Positions 33,401 to 41,984 of a stretch of 64,000 nucleotides of DNA are shown here, one piece after another (position 1 is the first letter of the stretch; every line of letters starts with the position of its first letter). The translations under genes and the position numbers were made by a program. The stretch comes from CADEED01 sp039930985 (GTDB taxonomy: Bacteria; Pseudomonadota; Gammaproteobacteria; Steroidobacterales; Steroidobacteraceae): assembly GCA_039930985.1 (NCBI GenBank), contig JBDTSV010000155.1:39654-103653 (forward strand), in the 5' to 3' direction. The notes under the pieces are model-generated. The model was not told the origin of the DNA and ran no database searches. It saw only the letters and a program-made list of their open reading frames with translations.

Positions 33401-33585
33401 ATCTGCTCGGGCGCGAGCCCGGGTGCCTCGGTCTGCACCGTGACCATGGGCGGCACGAACTCGGGCAGCACATCGAGGCGACTGTTGAGCGCCAGATAGC
33501 TGCCATACAGCAGCAGCACCACCGACAGCGCGACCACCACGCCCCGGTGGCGTACCGAGGCCGCTATGAGCGAACGCATGATCAT
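30472..33585 (-). CDS. RND efflux transporter, heavy-metal (CzcA/CusA) type
   Basis: The product (1037 aa) is an inner-membrane proton-driven pump. It has the expected layout: a first helix, a large periplasmic loop starting LDVLPEFVPPMVTVQTEAPG, helices 2-6 with AVALGVLVDDAIIYLENILR, a second loop, and terminal helices with NLPFSMIGGILAL and VTVFGISARNAILLLAH. The overall pattern is the HME subgroup, but the periplasmic methionine triad of CusA is not obvious, so metal substrates are uncertain. The start overlaps the MFP stop as ATGA. It is the last gene of a TolC-MFP-RND operon with no adjacent regulator. Confidence 0.88.
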   Translation of the reverse strand: MIMRSLIAASVRHRGVVVALSVVLLLYGSYLALNSRLDVLPEFVPPMVTVQTEAPGLAPEQIETLVTRPLESALSGIPDTARISSDSIPGLSVVNVVFNDTADVHLTRQGVAERLAEIAGRLPPGAAAPRMSPLTSSTMDLLKVGLVSKTLSPRELRTIADWELRPRLLAVPGVARLTVYGGEQQQIHIEIDPQRLTAADVSIADVLTAARGALGAQGSGQIDLPNQRIAIVTSVTGDAITTLRSAVLATRGDSVLRIGDVASVTEGAAIPFGEAVIQGERGVLLAISGQYGANTLEATHAVESVVSEAISDLKARGITVYPALHRPATFIEIALGNLRNSLAIGAVFIVIILALFLRDWRSALISFLAIPLSLLAAVLVLDHYGVALNTLTLGGFAVALGVLVDDAIIYLENILRRLRENSALAAPRGRLAVIVDASLEISSAVIFATGVILLVFVPVFLMSGVQGRFMNPLAMAFSLSVLASLLVALTVTPALAALLLRPGAERPEPRWLAWLRGAHLRALAFSAARPRSVTALLGIAFLIVLALVPLLRGEFMPSFKEGHLVAQVAARVPGTSLAEMASLGEHISRDLLALPFVATVEQQIGRAEQGEDTWGPERSEFHIELKADPGLDQDKAQEDIRELLAKYPAVQSEVLTFLGDRISETLTGETAQGVVQVFGGNLDGIERVARNLGARMAAVNGIADVHVGYSGSLAQVSVNLLPDRLERYGLRSDEVLEALGAAYAGTQVNQVYDRDRTIDVVALLPVAVRADAESIKMLPLRTATGQFVRLGELAQIYLTTGRATIRHEAGHRFSAVTFNAGSRGIQPVAADVRVIGERLKLPEGTWLEFGGEAAAQSAAQRDLLWYSLIAFTLIVMLLTMAFERRGLSALVMLNLPFSMIGGILALAITGQTLSLGALVGLVTVFGISARNAILLLAHLEQLLDQQGHGVWSRELIARAAGERLLPVIMTATVTALGLIPLALGVGRAGNEIEAPLAIVVLGGLATSTALCLVVLPAVVQWIVESRRAHWLSPPATD

Positions 33586-34580
33586 TCGTCGTCGTCACCT
33601 GAGTCGGCGCTCGCGCCAGCGCCAGCACTGCGTTCGAGTGACAACAGCAGTGGCGCGCCATGGATCACCACGCGATCTTCGGTGCCGATGCCGGTGGGCG
33701 CGGGAAAGCCACCGCCCACGCGTTGCTCCGCGTTCAGTGGCAGGCGTTCGAAGCGCTGGTCCTTGCGCGCCACGTAGAACCACCACGAACCGCCGTCGGC
33801 AATTGCCGCGGAAACGGGAATAAGCGCCCGCGTTGCAGTAGTTCGAGTCGAGGCGATCGCAGTCCAGCGCTCACCCGGACGCGGCGCGATGGCGGAGTTT
33901 GCCGGGAGTTCGAGATCGAGCAGCACACTCGCGCCGCCCGACGCCGCGGCCGCCGCGCGTGAACGCTCGAGGAACTGCGCCGGAAGCGAGTCGTCGTGGC
34001 CAGTCGCGATCACCGAGTACGCGAGCTGTTCGGCCGAGGCCGGCAGCGTGCCGGGAAATTCCGCGCGCAATATGGCGAGCCGCCCCTCAGCCAATGCCGT
34101 GCGGAGCTGAATCGCCGAGGTATCGCCAGCGCTGATGAGCTTGTCGCCCCAATCCGCGCTGGCGCGAGACTCGGCCGTTTTTGCCTTCGCCTGCGCACCC
34201 GCGAATTGTGCGCGCGCCGCTTCCAGCGCCTGGCGCGAGGCGTTGCCGTCGTCGTCGTAGAGCTTCTGCACGCGCGCCAGATTTTGGCGAGCGCCCGAGA
34301 GCTCCTCGCGCGCTGCGCCGATGTCCGCCAGCGCCGCCGTGAGCGTGGCGCTGTCGATCACGATTGCCGTGCCTTTGCCGGCCAGCGATTCCGACCCAGA
34401 GGCCACCGGCGCCAGTTCAATTCCCAGCCGTTGTTGCATGGCGGCGTCGACGGTCACGCCGAGCGTGTCGTCGGTTTCGGCTTCCGCAAGCACAGGTGCC
34501 GGCTCGGCTTCGTGCGTGCAAGCGGCGAGCGATGACGTCACCAGCAACCCAAAGAATGCATTGCGCAGATCTCTCGTCAC
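33582..34580 (-). CDS. Periplasmic adaptor (membrane fusion) lipoprotein
   Basis: The product (332 aa) starts at GTG 34578-34580 and has a lipoprotein-like signal (FFGLLVTSSLAAC). A coiled-coil hairpin (about residues 85-150, alanine/glutamine-rich) and a later beta-rich part (GERWTAIASTRTTATRALIP) fit an adaptor joining the RND pump and the outer-membrane channel. The lipoyl-like half motifs are poorly preserved, so this is a divergent member. The acidic tail ends SGDDDE. GTGA overlap with the upstream channel gene and ATGA overlap with the pump gene show tight coupling. Confidence 0.78.
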   Translation of the reverse strand: MTRDLRNAFFGLLVTSSLAACTHEAEPAPVLAEAETDDTLGVTVDAAMQQRLGIELAPVASGSESLAGKGTAIVIDSATLTAALADIGAAREELSGARQNLARVQKLYDDDGNASRQALEAARAQFAGAQAKAKTAESRASADWGDKLISAGDTSAIQLRTALAEGRLAILRAEFPGTLPASAEQLAYSVIATGHDDSLPAQFLERSRAAAAASGGASVLLDLELPANSAIAPRPGERWTAIASTRTTATRALIPVSAAIADGGSWWFYVARKDQRFERLPLNAEQRVGGGFPAPTGIGTEDRVVIHGAPLLLSLERSAGAGASADSGDDDE

Positions 34581-36007
34581 TTCACTTCTCCGTTGTCAGG
34601 CGCGGACACTGCATCGACCGCGGCGCGGGCATCGAACAACGGCGCTACCAGCGGCGTCTGCGTCGCGGCTTCGAGCGCTGCGGTGGCGTCGATGAGCGCG
34701 CTTGCCGTCGTCAGCGTATCGGTCCGCGCGCTGGTCACGGCGATGCGCGAGACGATCTGCGCGGGCCGGTCGAGCTCGCCCACCTTGAAGCGTTCGCTGT
34801 CGCGCGCCAGTAGTTGGTCCGACTCGGCTTCGAGTTCGCGAGCCGCGGACGCCTGTTGCTGCGCCAGCTCGAACTCGTCGCGCGCCCGCGCGATGCCGCC
34901 GATCACCGTGCGTTGCAGGGACTCCACCTGGGCGGCGACGCGCCGGCGATCCGCCTGCGCGCGTGCAATTGCCGCGTTGTTGCGCGCGAACAGCGGGAGT
35001 TCCGCTGACAAACTGAAAGTGATGCGGCGATCGCCCTGGTCATAGACATAGCCAGGCCCCACGCTCAAATCCGGCACACGATTCTTCACTTCCGCGCGCC
35101 ACGCCGCATCGGCCGCGCGGAATTCCGCGAGCTTCGCGCGCAGGTCGAGTCGCGCGGCGATCGCCGTTTCCTGCAGCGCCAGCCGCTCGGCCAGCGCGGG
35201 CGGTGGTGCGAAGCAGGAGGTGCCCAGCGGCCGTCGCTGGATTTCCGCCACCGGCATTCCAGTGGCAGCCGCGAGATCGTGGCGCGCGGCAATGGCTTGC
35301 GAGTCGCTTTGGCGCAGACGCTGGATGGCAAGATCGCGGTCGAGGCGCGCACGCGCCGCGTCGTATTCGCTGGCGAGTCCGGCATCCGCCTGCTTGCGCA
35401 GACGTGCCGCGAGATCCGTGCGCAGCGTCGCTTCTTCGCGCGCCAGCGCCGTCTGCGCCATCGCAAGTTCCGCCGAACAAAGCGCGGCGCGCGATGCGGA
35501 GCGCAAAGTCCACACCGTGTTCGCGGCGGTGAGCAGCGCCGCGTCGCTGGTCGCGAGCGCCTGTTCGATCGCGAGCGCGCGCTTGCCCGGCATGCGTAGC
35601 GGCCACACCAGCGACACGGCCACGACCCAGGGCGAGATGCCGGCAGCAGCCGCGCTAACCAGATGCTCGGGCGCGAACGTGAGCACCGGGTTCGTGCGCT
35701 GACGCGCGCGTTGAACATCCGCGCGCGCCACTGCCACTTCGGCGCGCGCCACGTCCACGTCGGGATTGAAGACCAGCGCCGCCGCGAACACTTCGTTGGC
35801 GGTCAGCGTGTCCGAGGTAGCAGGACCCTGAAGCATGAGCAGCGTCGAGCGTAGCCGCGGGTCATCCCAGCTCGGGACCACCGCCGGTGCCGGTGAAGCG
35901 GCCGCGGATTGCGGCGGCTTGCTCGCGCAGGCCGCGAGCAGGATCGAGCACGCGACCCCCGTTAGCGGGCCCGCCAATTTCACGCCACGATACAAGGCAG
36001 GTGTCAT
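34577..36007 (-). CDS. TolC-family outer-membrane efflux lipoprotein
   Basis: The product (476 aa from ATG 36007) carries a lipobox-like signal (GVACSILLAAC) and the OEP/TolC repeat structure: long amphipathic helices rich in alanine and glutamine (VARAEVAVARADVQRARQ, DEFELAQQQASAARELEAES). It would form the outer-membrane duct for the RND pump. It is first in the operon. The frame extends to 36058 without a signal sequence there, so the internal start is preferred. The cupin gene diverges from it about 80 bp away. Confidence 0.87.
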   Translation of the reverse strand: MTPALYRGVKLAGPLTGVACSILLAACASKPPQSAAASPAPAVVPSWDDPRLRSTLLMLQGPATSDTLTANEVFAAALVFNPDVDVARAEVAVARADVQRARQRTNPVLTFAPEHLVSAAAAGISPWVVAVSLVWPLRMPGKRALAIEQALATSDAALLTAANTVWTLRSASRAALCSAELAMAQTALAREEATLRTDLAARLRKQADAGLASEYDAARARLDRDLAIQRLRQSDSQAIAARHDLAAATGMPVAEIQRRPLGTSCFAPPPALAERLALQETAIAARLDLRAKLAEFRAADAAWRAEVKNRVPDLSVGPGYVYDQGDRRITFSLSAELPLFARNNAAIARAQADRRRVAAQVESLQRTVIGGIARARDEFELAQQQASAARELEAESDQLLARDSERFKVGELDRPAQIVSRIAVTSARTDTLTTASALIDATAALEAATQTPLVAPLFDARAAVDAVSAPDNGEVK

Positions 36008-36089
36008 GCCGAATTCCAGCTTCAGGGCGAGGGGACTTAGACGTCCAATTCCGACCATTCCCGTTGCAAAAGAGCGCTAAGGTTACGCC

Positions 36090-36572
36090 ATGGACAAGCC
36101 CAGCCTGAACATTGTTCGCGGCACCGACGTCGCCGCCCATTCACAAGAATTTACCCACCCGTGGAATCCGAATTCGGAGATGCATGGCATGCAGCTCGCG
36201 CGTAGCGTGGGCCTCAAGCGCACCGGCGTAAATTTCATCCGCGTGCCGGCAGGCAAGGAATCCTACGTCTACCACTCGCATCAATGTGAAGAGGAGTGGA
36301 TCTACGTGCTGTCAGGTCGCGCTATCGCGTTCATCGACGACGCCGAATACGAAGTGGCGGCCGGCGACTTCCTGGGCTTTCCCGCGCCTTCGGTCGCGCA
36401 CCTCATGCGCAATCCAGGGCCGGAAGACCTCGTCTATCTAGTGGGCGGCGAGAGCCGCGAGTTCGATGTCGCCGAATTTCCGAAGCTCGGTAAGCGCATG
36501 GTGCGTGTCGGCAAGCAAGTCGACATCTATGATGCCGGTGACGCGCAACCGTTCGGGCCGATTCCGCTGTAG
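36090..36572 (+). CDS. Cupin-domain protein
   Basis: The product (160 aa) is a single-domain cupin. Metal-site motifs are visible: YVYHSHQCEEEWIYVLSG (cupin motif 1, with two His and Glu) and AGDFLGFPAPSVAHLMRN (motif 2, with His). Proteins of this kind bind a metal and act on, or sense, small molecules or sugars; no substrate can be named. A membrane gene converges on it with no gap between stops. Confidence 0.85.
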   Translation: MDKPSLNIVRGTDVAAHSQEFTHPWNPNSEMHGMQLARSVGLKRTGVNFIRVPAGKESYVYHSHQCEEEWIYVLSGRAIAFIDDAEYEVAAGDFLGFPAPSVAHLMRNPGPEDLVYLVGGESREFDVAEFPKLGKRMVRVGKQVDIYDAGDAQPFGPIPL

Positions 36573-37373
36573 TCAGCACGGCGACAGGTGGAACGCCGAG
36601 CCCAGCACGCCCCCGGCCGCGTTGACAATGCTCGCCGTGACGCGGCCGCGATTGACGCCGATGTCGCAGAAGAACAGGAACACGAGGCCGAGATATCCTG
36701 CGTACGCGAATCCTGTGTAGTGGCCCTGGATGATGACGAGCAGCTAGTTCTGTGAAAACAGATACAGCCACGCGCAACACAGGGTCGAGGCGAGCAGCAG
36801 CACGCCCGGAAACATCAGGTGACGTACGGCCTGCGGCTTGGCGAGCGAAACCAGCAGGAGCACGAGGAAGGACGCGGCATTCGTCGCCGTGAAGATCCGG
36901 ATCTCTTGTTTGAGATCGGTGACGACACCCAGGTAGCTCTGCTGGATGGACGCCGAAATCTGCCTGTTGTCCGCAAGCATTTGGGCCATGCGCACGACCT
37001 GGAACTCGTTCAGCGCCATCGCGATGCGCCGTCGGCATTCGCAATCGGGATCGCGCGCCGCGGCCAATGACGTGAACATCAACGCGCGCGCGCGCGTTTT
37101 GATTGCGGACTTGAGCCGCAGGATTTCGTGCTCGTTGCGCTCATAGAGGCCGGCAGCGATGCGCGGCAGGAAGGTTGAGCCGTGCGGAGGGCGCGCCGCA
37201 TCGACACGGGCGTCAAACTGTTCGATGGCCTGAGCCTCGAGGTAGTCGGACGCGAAGTCCTCGACCCACAGCGGCACCGCGAACGTGAACACAAAAAAAG
37301 TGCTGAAAATCGCCAGGCCGAGAATCCCTGCAATCCTGAGCACCCATCGCTCGACGTTGGCTCCCGGCACCAA
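36573..37373 (-). pseudogene. Membrane protein gene interrupted by in-frame amber codon
   Basis: From a GTG start at 37373 (CGGAG five bases before) the frame encodes 209 residues with an N-terminal helix, a soluble middle with a CECRRRIA segment, and two more helices ending WLYLFSQN, then meets TAG at 36744-36746. The same frame continues for 56 residues (LLVIIQGHYTGFAYAGYLGL, a further helix, ending LSPC) to TGA at 36573-36575. From memory, related proteobacterial membrane proteins have a Trp at the stop position and a similar tail ending in PC, so TGG to TAG is likely. The family has no known function. A sequencing error is possible. Confidence 0.7.
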
Positions 37374-37380
37374 AACTCCG

Positions 37381-38487
37381 TCAGGCTTTTTTCGCCTTCC
37401 ACGCCGCGAGCACCGCGGCTTCCTTGTCGGGAGCTATACCAGACTTGAGTTTCTCGCGCTCTTCGGCCGGACGCGCGAGATGCCAGGCCAACGTGTCGTT
37501 CACCGTCTTCTTGAGCGGCGTGATCTTGAGTCCCTTGGCGAGCGCGGCCTTGTTGCTGGTGCCCGCGAAAGCGGCTTCATCACCCTTCGCCGGCAGCCAC
37601 ACCGGCATCTCGCTCCACGCCTCGACCTTCTGTTCTTCGAGGAATTCGGCGGGCAGCCAGGTGGCGCGAGGCGCGTCGGCAGGCTTCGCCTGTTTCTTCG
37701 CCGCGGCGATGCACGCGTCGGTGAGCTCGCCGAATTTGAACTCGTTGACGTTGGACACCGCGTTGTAAGTACCGGTGACCTTGTTCTCGACGATCGCGAG
37801 CGTGAACGCCGCCAGATCGCGCACATCGATCACCTGGAATGGATCGGTGGGCGCCCCCGGCGCGATGAACTCACCGCCGCGCGCCGCGCGTGCCGGCCAG
37901 TAGGTGAAGCGGTCGGTGTTGTCGTCGGGTCCGACGATGAGCCCGGGGCGGATCACGGTTGCGCGGCCCGGCATCGTCTCCATTGCCGCCTGCTCGCACA
38001 GCGCCTTCAGCGGCCCATAAGTCTCGCCGTCCACCTTCTCCACGGTCTCATCAGGCATCTTGGCAACCGCGGAATTTTCATCACGCGGCTCCTGGAAATT
38101 CGGATACACCGAGATCGACGACACGAAGATGTATTGCCTGACGTTCGGCGCCAACAATTCCGCCGAAGCGCGCACATGCCGCGGCACGTAGCCCGAGTTG
38201 TCGATGACCACATCCCACTGGCGATCCTTCAGACCATCGATCTTTCCGTCGCGATCACCGGTGATGCGCTCGACATTTGGAAAGCGATCTGTCCTGGTCT
38301 TGCCACGATTGAAGAACGTGAGCGCATGGCCGCGTTCGAGCGCCAGCGCCGTCATGTGCAGGCCGATGAAGCGCGTGCCGCCGAGAATCAGGATTTTGAG
38401 TGGCTTCGGTTTTTTCGCGGCCCACACAGGCGTCAATGAAGACAGCGCGCCGGCGGCGGCCATGGAAAGCAGAGTGCGGCGTTTCAT
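37381..38487 (-). CDS. Exported NAD-dependent epimerase/dehydratase-like protein
   Basis: The product (368 aa) has an N-terminal twin-arginine type signal (KRRTLLSMAAAGALSS) followed by a Rossmann fold of the extended SDR type with ILILGGTRFIGLHM as nucleotide site. The segment FVSSISVYPNF and the TYGPLKAL stretch (a YxxxK catalytic pair) match atypical SDRs related to nucleotide-sugar epimerases. Such Tat-exported epimerase-like proteins are often annotated as oxidoreductases of unknown substrate. It lies 12 bp after the S9 peptidase gene on the same strand and may be cotranscribed. Confidence 0.82.
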   Translation of the reverse strand: MKRRTLLSMAAAGALSSLTPVWAAKKPKPLKILILGGTRFIGLHMTALALERGHALTFFNRGKTRTDRFPNVERITGDRDGKIDGLKDRQWDVVIDNSGYVPRHVRASAELLAPNVRQYIFVSSISVYPNFQEPRDENSAVAKMPDETVEKVDGETYGPLKALCEQAAMETMPGRATVIRPGLIVGPDDNTDRFTYWPARAARGGEFIAPGAPTDPFQVIDVRDLAAFTLAIVENKVTGTYNAVSNVNEFKFGELTDACIAAAKKQAKPADAPRATWLPAEFLEEQKVEAWSEMPVWLPAKGDEAAFAGTSNKAALAKGLKITPLKKTVNDTLAWHLARPAEEREKLKSGIAPDKEAAVLAAWKAKKA

Positions 38488-38499
38488 CGGCGTCTCCTG

Positions 38500-40548
38500 T
38501 CAGAGCGGGCCAGGCTTGGCGTACGTCGCCACCCAGTCATGCACGGTCTGGTACCAGAACAGCGAGTTCTGCGGCTTCAGCACCCAATGGTTTTCATCCG
38601 GGAAATACAGCAGTTTTGATGGCACGCCGCGCTTCTGCAGCGTGTTGAAGAGCTCGATGCCGTGGTTCACCGGCACGCGCAGGTCGAGCTGGTTGTGGAT
38701 GATCAGCGTCGGCGTCTTGAAATTGCCGGCTGACATGTGCGGCGAGTATTTCTCGAACTCGGCCGGCTTGTCCCAGTAGTTGAAGAACCGCTCCGACTCT
38801 GCACCGTAGTCCGAGCCCTGCTGCGTGAACATGTCGTACACCGCCGCGTGCGCCACCAGCGCCTTGAACGGATGCTCGCGGCCTAACAACGTCGTGGCCA
38901 GGAAGCCACCGTAGCTGCCGCCGGCGGCCACCATGCGGTCCTTGTCGACCCACGGCTTGGCCATCAGCCAGTCGGCCGCCTTGATCGTGTCCTCGTAAGG
39001 CAGGCTGATCCAGTCCGGGTTGATCGAGTCCGCGAAATCGTTGCCGAAGCCGCTGGAGCCGTGGAAGTTGTGCCAGGTGACCACGTAGCCCCAGCTCGCG
39101 AACACTTGCGCGTTCCAGCGCCACTGCACGCCGTCGGTCATCGCGTTGTGCGGGCCGCCGTGCAGCAGCATCATGACGGGGTACTTCTTCGCCGCATCGA
39201 ACCCCGGTGGATAGACCACCCACATCTGGATTTCGGCGCCCTTCGCGCCCTGGCAGGTGACGCTTTCCACCTTGCCCTGGTCGAAGCCGTTCACGGCCAC
39301 GTCGTTGAACGTAGAGAGTTTGGTGACCGCGCCGGTGCGCGCAGCGATCGAAACCAGTGTCGGCGGTTCGATGAAGCTCTGGCGGATTGCCACCAGCGCC
39401 TTGCCATTGCGCGAGAGCGCCAGGCCGCCGAACGTGGATGCGCCGGTTACCGCCGCTGGTTTGCCGCCATCCAGCCGCAGCCGAAACACGCGACGTGTAG
39501 CGGCGTCTTCGACCGCGCCTAACAGCGTGCGCGAATCGCGCTCCCACACCAGGCCGCTCACCGAGCGATCCCAGTTCTCCGTCAGCCCGACCGTGGTGCC
39601 GGCGGCGCGATCGAACATCATGAGCCGCGAGCGGTCCGCGTAGAACTTCTTGATGCGCTTCTGCGTGTACGCCAGCCGCCGGCCGTCCGGGCTGTAGACC
39701 GGCGTGTCGTCATCCGCCTTGCTGTCCTCTGAGATATCGCGCGGCGGTTTGCAGCCGCAGGCCTCGAGCAGAATGATGTCGACGTTGCTGTCGATGCCCG
39801 AGTGGTCCGTCTCCGCGGCGAACGCCACTTCAAGGCCATCGGGTGAGATGTCAAAAGAAGAGGTGTCGTACTCCTGCTTCGACAGGTAATAGCCCGACAT
39901 TCGTGTGATCGCCAGCGGCTCGCCGCCCGCGAGCGCGATCGAGAACAGGTGCGGCTCGGTGTCGTCGAGAAAGTGATCGAAGTACGAGATCGGTGCCTTG
40001 GTCCACACCCGGCCCGACATCTTCGATTCTTCGCGCTGCTTCTTGCGCGCCGCCTGGTCCTCCCAGCGCGGCAGGTTCGGCCACACCTCGCTGACGAACG
40101 CGAGCCGGCTGCTGTCCGGAAACCACTTCGGCGCCGAGACACCCGTCGGCACATTCGTGACGCGCCGTGCTTCACCCCCATCCATCGCGATCACGTAGAT
40201 CTGCGATTCCGTGTCGTCGCCGCGCTTGCTGATGAAGGCAACCCATTTGCCGTCGGGGCTCACCGTGGCTTGCGAGTCGCCGGCCTTGTCACTGGTGAGT
40301 TGTTTGGCCTCGCCGCCGGCCACCGGAATCATCCACAGATCCGTGAGGCCCTTGTTCTCCGCGATGTCATAGGTGGTTACCGGGAACACCGCCAGTTTTC
40401 CATCCGGCGTGATGGCCGGGTCGCCCAGGCGCTTGAGCGCCCACATTTTCTCGGCGGTGAGCAGGCGCGGGTTCGACCGAGGCTGTGACTGCGCGAAGCT
40501 GACGGACGCGGCCAGAACGGTCGCGGCCAGGAAAAAGGAACGGTGCAT
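38500..40548 (-). CDS. S9-family prolyl oligopeptidase, exported
   Basis: The product (682 aa) has a signal peptide (SFFLAATVLAASVSFAQ), an N-terminal beta-propeller built of WD-like TolB-type repeats (for example AVFPVTTYDIAENKGLTDLW and ISPDGLEVAFAAETDHSG), and a C-terminal alpha/beta hydrolase domain. The catalytic triad is visible as Ser in AAGGSYGGFLAT, Asp in IHNQLDLRVPV and His in PDENHWVLKPQN. It resembles acylaminoacyl/dipeptidyl peptidases that degrade peptides in the periplasm. ATG 40548 gives a clean signal sequence; the upstream extension does not. Confidence 0.92.
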   Translation of the reverse strand: MHRSFFLAATVLAASVSFAQSQPRSNPRLLTAEKMWALKRLGDPAITPDGKLAVFPVTTYDIAENKGLTDLWMIPVAGGEAKQLTSDKAGDSQATVSPDGKWVAFISKRGDDTESQIYVIAMDGGEARRVTNVPTGVSAPKWFPDSSRLAFVSEVWPNLPRWEDQAARKKQREESKMSGRVWTKAPISYFDHFLDDTEPHLFSIALAGGEPLAITRMSGYYLSKQEYDTSSFDISPDGLEVAFAAETDHSGIDSNVDIILLEACGCKPPRDISEDSKADDDTPVYSPDGRRLAYTQKRIKKFYADRSRLMMFDRAAGTTVGLTENWDRSVSGLVWERDSRTLLGAVEDAATRRVFRLRLDGGKPAAVTGASTFGGLALSRNGKALVAIRQSFIEPPTLVSIAARTGAVTKLSTFNDVAVNGFDQGKVESVTCQGAKGAEIQMWVVYPPGFDAAKKYPVMMLLHGGPHNAMTDGVQWRWNAQVFASWGYVVTWHNFHGSSGFGNDFADSINPDWISLPYEDTIKAADWLMAKPWVDKDRMVAAGGSYGGFLATTLLGREHPFKALVAHAAVYDMFTQQGSDYGAESERFFNYWDKPAEFEKYSPHMSAGNFKTPTLIIHNQLDLRVPVNHGIELFNTLQKRGVPSKLLYFPDENHWVLKPQNSLFWYQTVHDWVATYAKPGPL

Positions 40549-40689
40549 GGATTCCCCGATTCTTGTTGCGCGAAGGGCCGCGCGAATGCGGCCATTCTGC
40601 TCATTCGCCATTTGTCGAGGCAAGCCTTAAACGCTCGTCTCGACGTAGTGGCTCGTCGTTTAGTCGTGGCCCATGCCAGAATTGCCGCC

Positions 40690-41415
40690 ATGCGAACTAA
40701 CGAACATGGCCTGCCCGTCGGCTTCGCGCTGCCCGACTGGAAGGCGCCGCCGTTTCCGCCGAAGACCCCACTGCAGGGCCGTTACGCCCGCGTCGAGCCG
40801 TTGACCGTCGCGCGCCACGCACGCGATATCTGGGACGCGCAGCAGGCCCCCGCCGATCGCGCGCGCTGGACCTATTCATTCTCCGGCCCGTTCGATGATT
40901 TCGCGGCATACGAAAACTGGTGTATCACCGCCGAAGCGTCCAGGGATCCGCAGTTCTACGCCATCGTCGACCTAGCTAGTGGCCGCGCCGCCGGCAGCTG
41001 CGGCCTCATGCGTATCGAGCCCAAGCACGGCGTGATCGAGATCGGCAACATCTATTTCGCGCATGTGCTCGCGCGCACGCGCGCTGCCACCGAGAGCATG
41101 TACCTGCTCATGTCTTTCGTGTTCGATCTTGGCTACCGCCGCTATGAGTGGAAGTGCGACAGCTGCAATCTGCCGTCGCGCGCCGCCGCCAGCCGATTCG
41201 GCTTCACGTACGAAGGCCTGTTTCGCCAGGCCATCGTCAACAAGGGCCGCAACCGCGACACGAGCTGGTTCGCCATCATCGATCAGGACTGGAATGCGGG
41301 ATTGCGGGACGCCTATCTACGCTGGCTCGACCCGCTGAACTTTGACGCGGATGGCAGGCAGAAGATGAAGCTCTCGGAACTAACGGCGCCGTTCGTGCAC
41401 GCGAGGTCTTCATGA
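40690..41415 (+). CDS. GNAT-family acetyltransferase
   Basis: The product (241 aa) is a RimJ/RimL-like GNAT that transfers an acetyl group from acetyl-CoA to a small molecule or protein N-terminus. Features include GRYARVEPLTVARHARDIWD, the acceptor/CoA region with EIGNIYFAHVLARTRAATES, and YRRYEWKCDSCNLPSRAAAS, then RFGFTYEGLFRQA. ATG 40690 is preferred over upstream in-frame codons that read through intergenic DNA. The last codon overlaps the start of the following 64-aa gene. It diverges from the S9 peptidase gene. Confidence 0.88.
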   Translation: MRTNEHGLPVGFALPDWKAPPFPPKTPLQGRYARVEPLTVARHARDIWDAQQAPADRARWTYSFSGPFDDFAAYENWCITAEASRDPQFYAIVDLASGRAAGSCGLMRIEPKHGVIEIGNIYFAHVLARTRAATESMYLLMSFVFDLGYRRYEWKCDSCNLPSRAAASRFGFTYEGLFRQAIVNKGRNRDTSWFAIIDQDWNAGLRDAYLRWLDPLNFDADGRQKMKLSELTAPFVHARSS

Positions 41416-41606
41416 CCAGGCTCGACAAAGCCCTGAAGCGCGAGCTGCGCATCAAGAAGCTGAGCTACGTGCTCACCATCGATCCGGCCGGGCTCAAGCT
41501 GACGAGAAAGGGGCGGCGCAAAGGCATGGAGATCGCGTGGGCCGATCTCGTGAGCGGCGACGCCGCCATGGCCGTGGCGCTCAACGCCTCGCTCGGCAAG
41601 TTGTGA
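41412..41606 (+). CDS. Small conserved-looking basic protein, 64 aa
   Basis: The start overlaps the GNAT stop as ATGA, strong evidence that it is translated. The product (MTRLDKALKRELRIKKLSYV...) is basic in the first half and has a beta-rich middle (LTIDPAGLKLTRKGRRKGMEI) and a short alanine-rich end. I do not recognise a named family. Coupling suggests that it works with the acetyltransferase, possibly as its substrate or accessory. Confidence 0.7.
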   Translation: MTRLDKALKRELRIKKLSYVLTIDPAGLKLTRKGRRKGMEIAWADLVSGDAAMAVALNASLGKL

Positions 41607-41984
41607 ACTCGGAAACGGATGCCGGCGTCGGCGGAAGCCGCCACCGGAGCGCCGTCAGCATGTGCACCCAGTGTGGCGGGCGTATCAACTGTCGCGGATC
41701 GGCTGGACAACTAGTTAGATATGCCTGGGTGACTGTGCGGCCGACGGTTGCAGGGATCGGCAAAGCCAAATGGCGCCACGACCGGGCCTCGATTCATCCT
41801 CGTGATCGCCATCGATGGTCACCACCCCAGGCCGGCGAATCCCGATTGCGCCGTCATCCTGAGCCAGATTGGGCTCATCGCCTACAAGGCGACCGCGGAC
41901 TTCGATGCTTTCCGGCGTATCAGCCATTAAACGCGGCCGCTTCTGACGTCTGGCGGGCCCGAAAACGAGTAGGTTGGTCCTGAC
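41607..41984. other. Intergenic region with no recognisable gene
   Basis: These 378 bp separate the small basic gene from the Crp-like regulator. Short open frames exist on both strands, including a 60-codon one at 41748-41930, but none has a ribosome site, overlap or familiar sequence. No hairpin, repeat or RNA gene was recognised. Confidence 0.5.

Noticed and set aside
30472..36007. RND operon considered as a copper/silver Cus system
   Set aside because: The CusA methionine pattern, CusF and a CusRS pair were not seen; only the general HME-RND group is supported.
36744..36746. TAG considered as a pyrrolysine or programmed readthrough codon
   Set aside because: A single event in one gene, no Pyl genes visible, and a simple Trp-to-amber mutation explains it better.
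41748..41930. 60-codon frame in the 41.6-42.0 kb gap
   Set aside because: No ribosome site, coupling or recognisable sequence; about as expected by chance.
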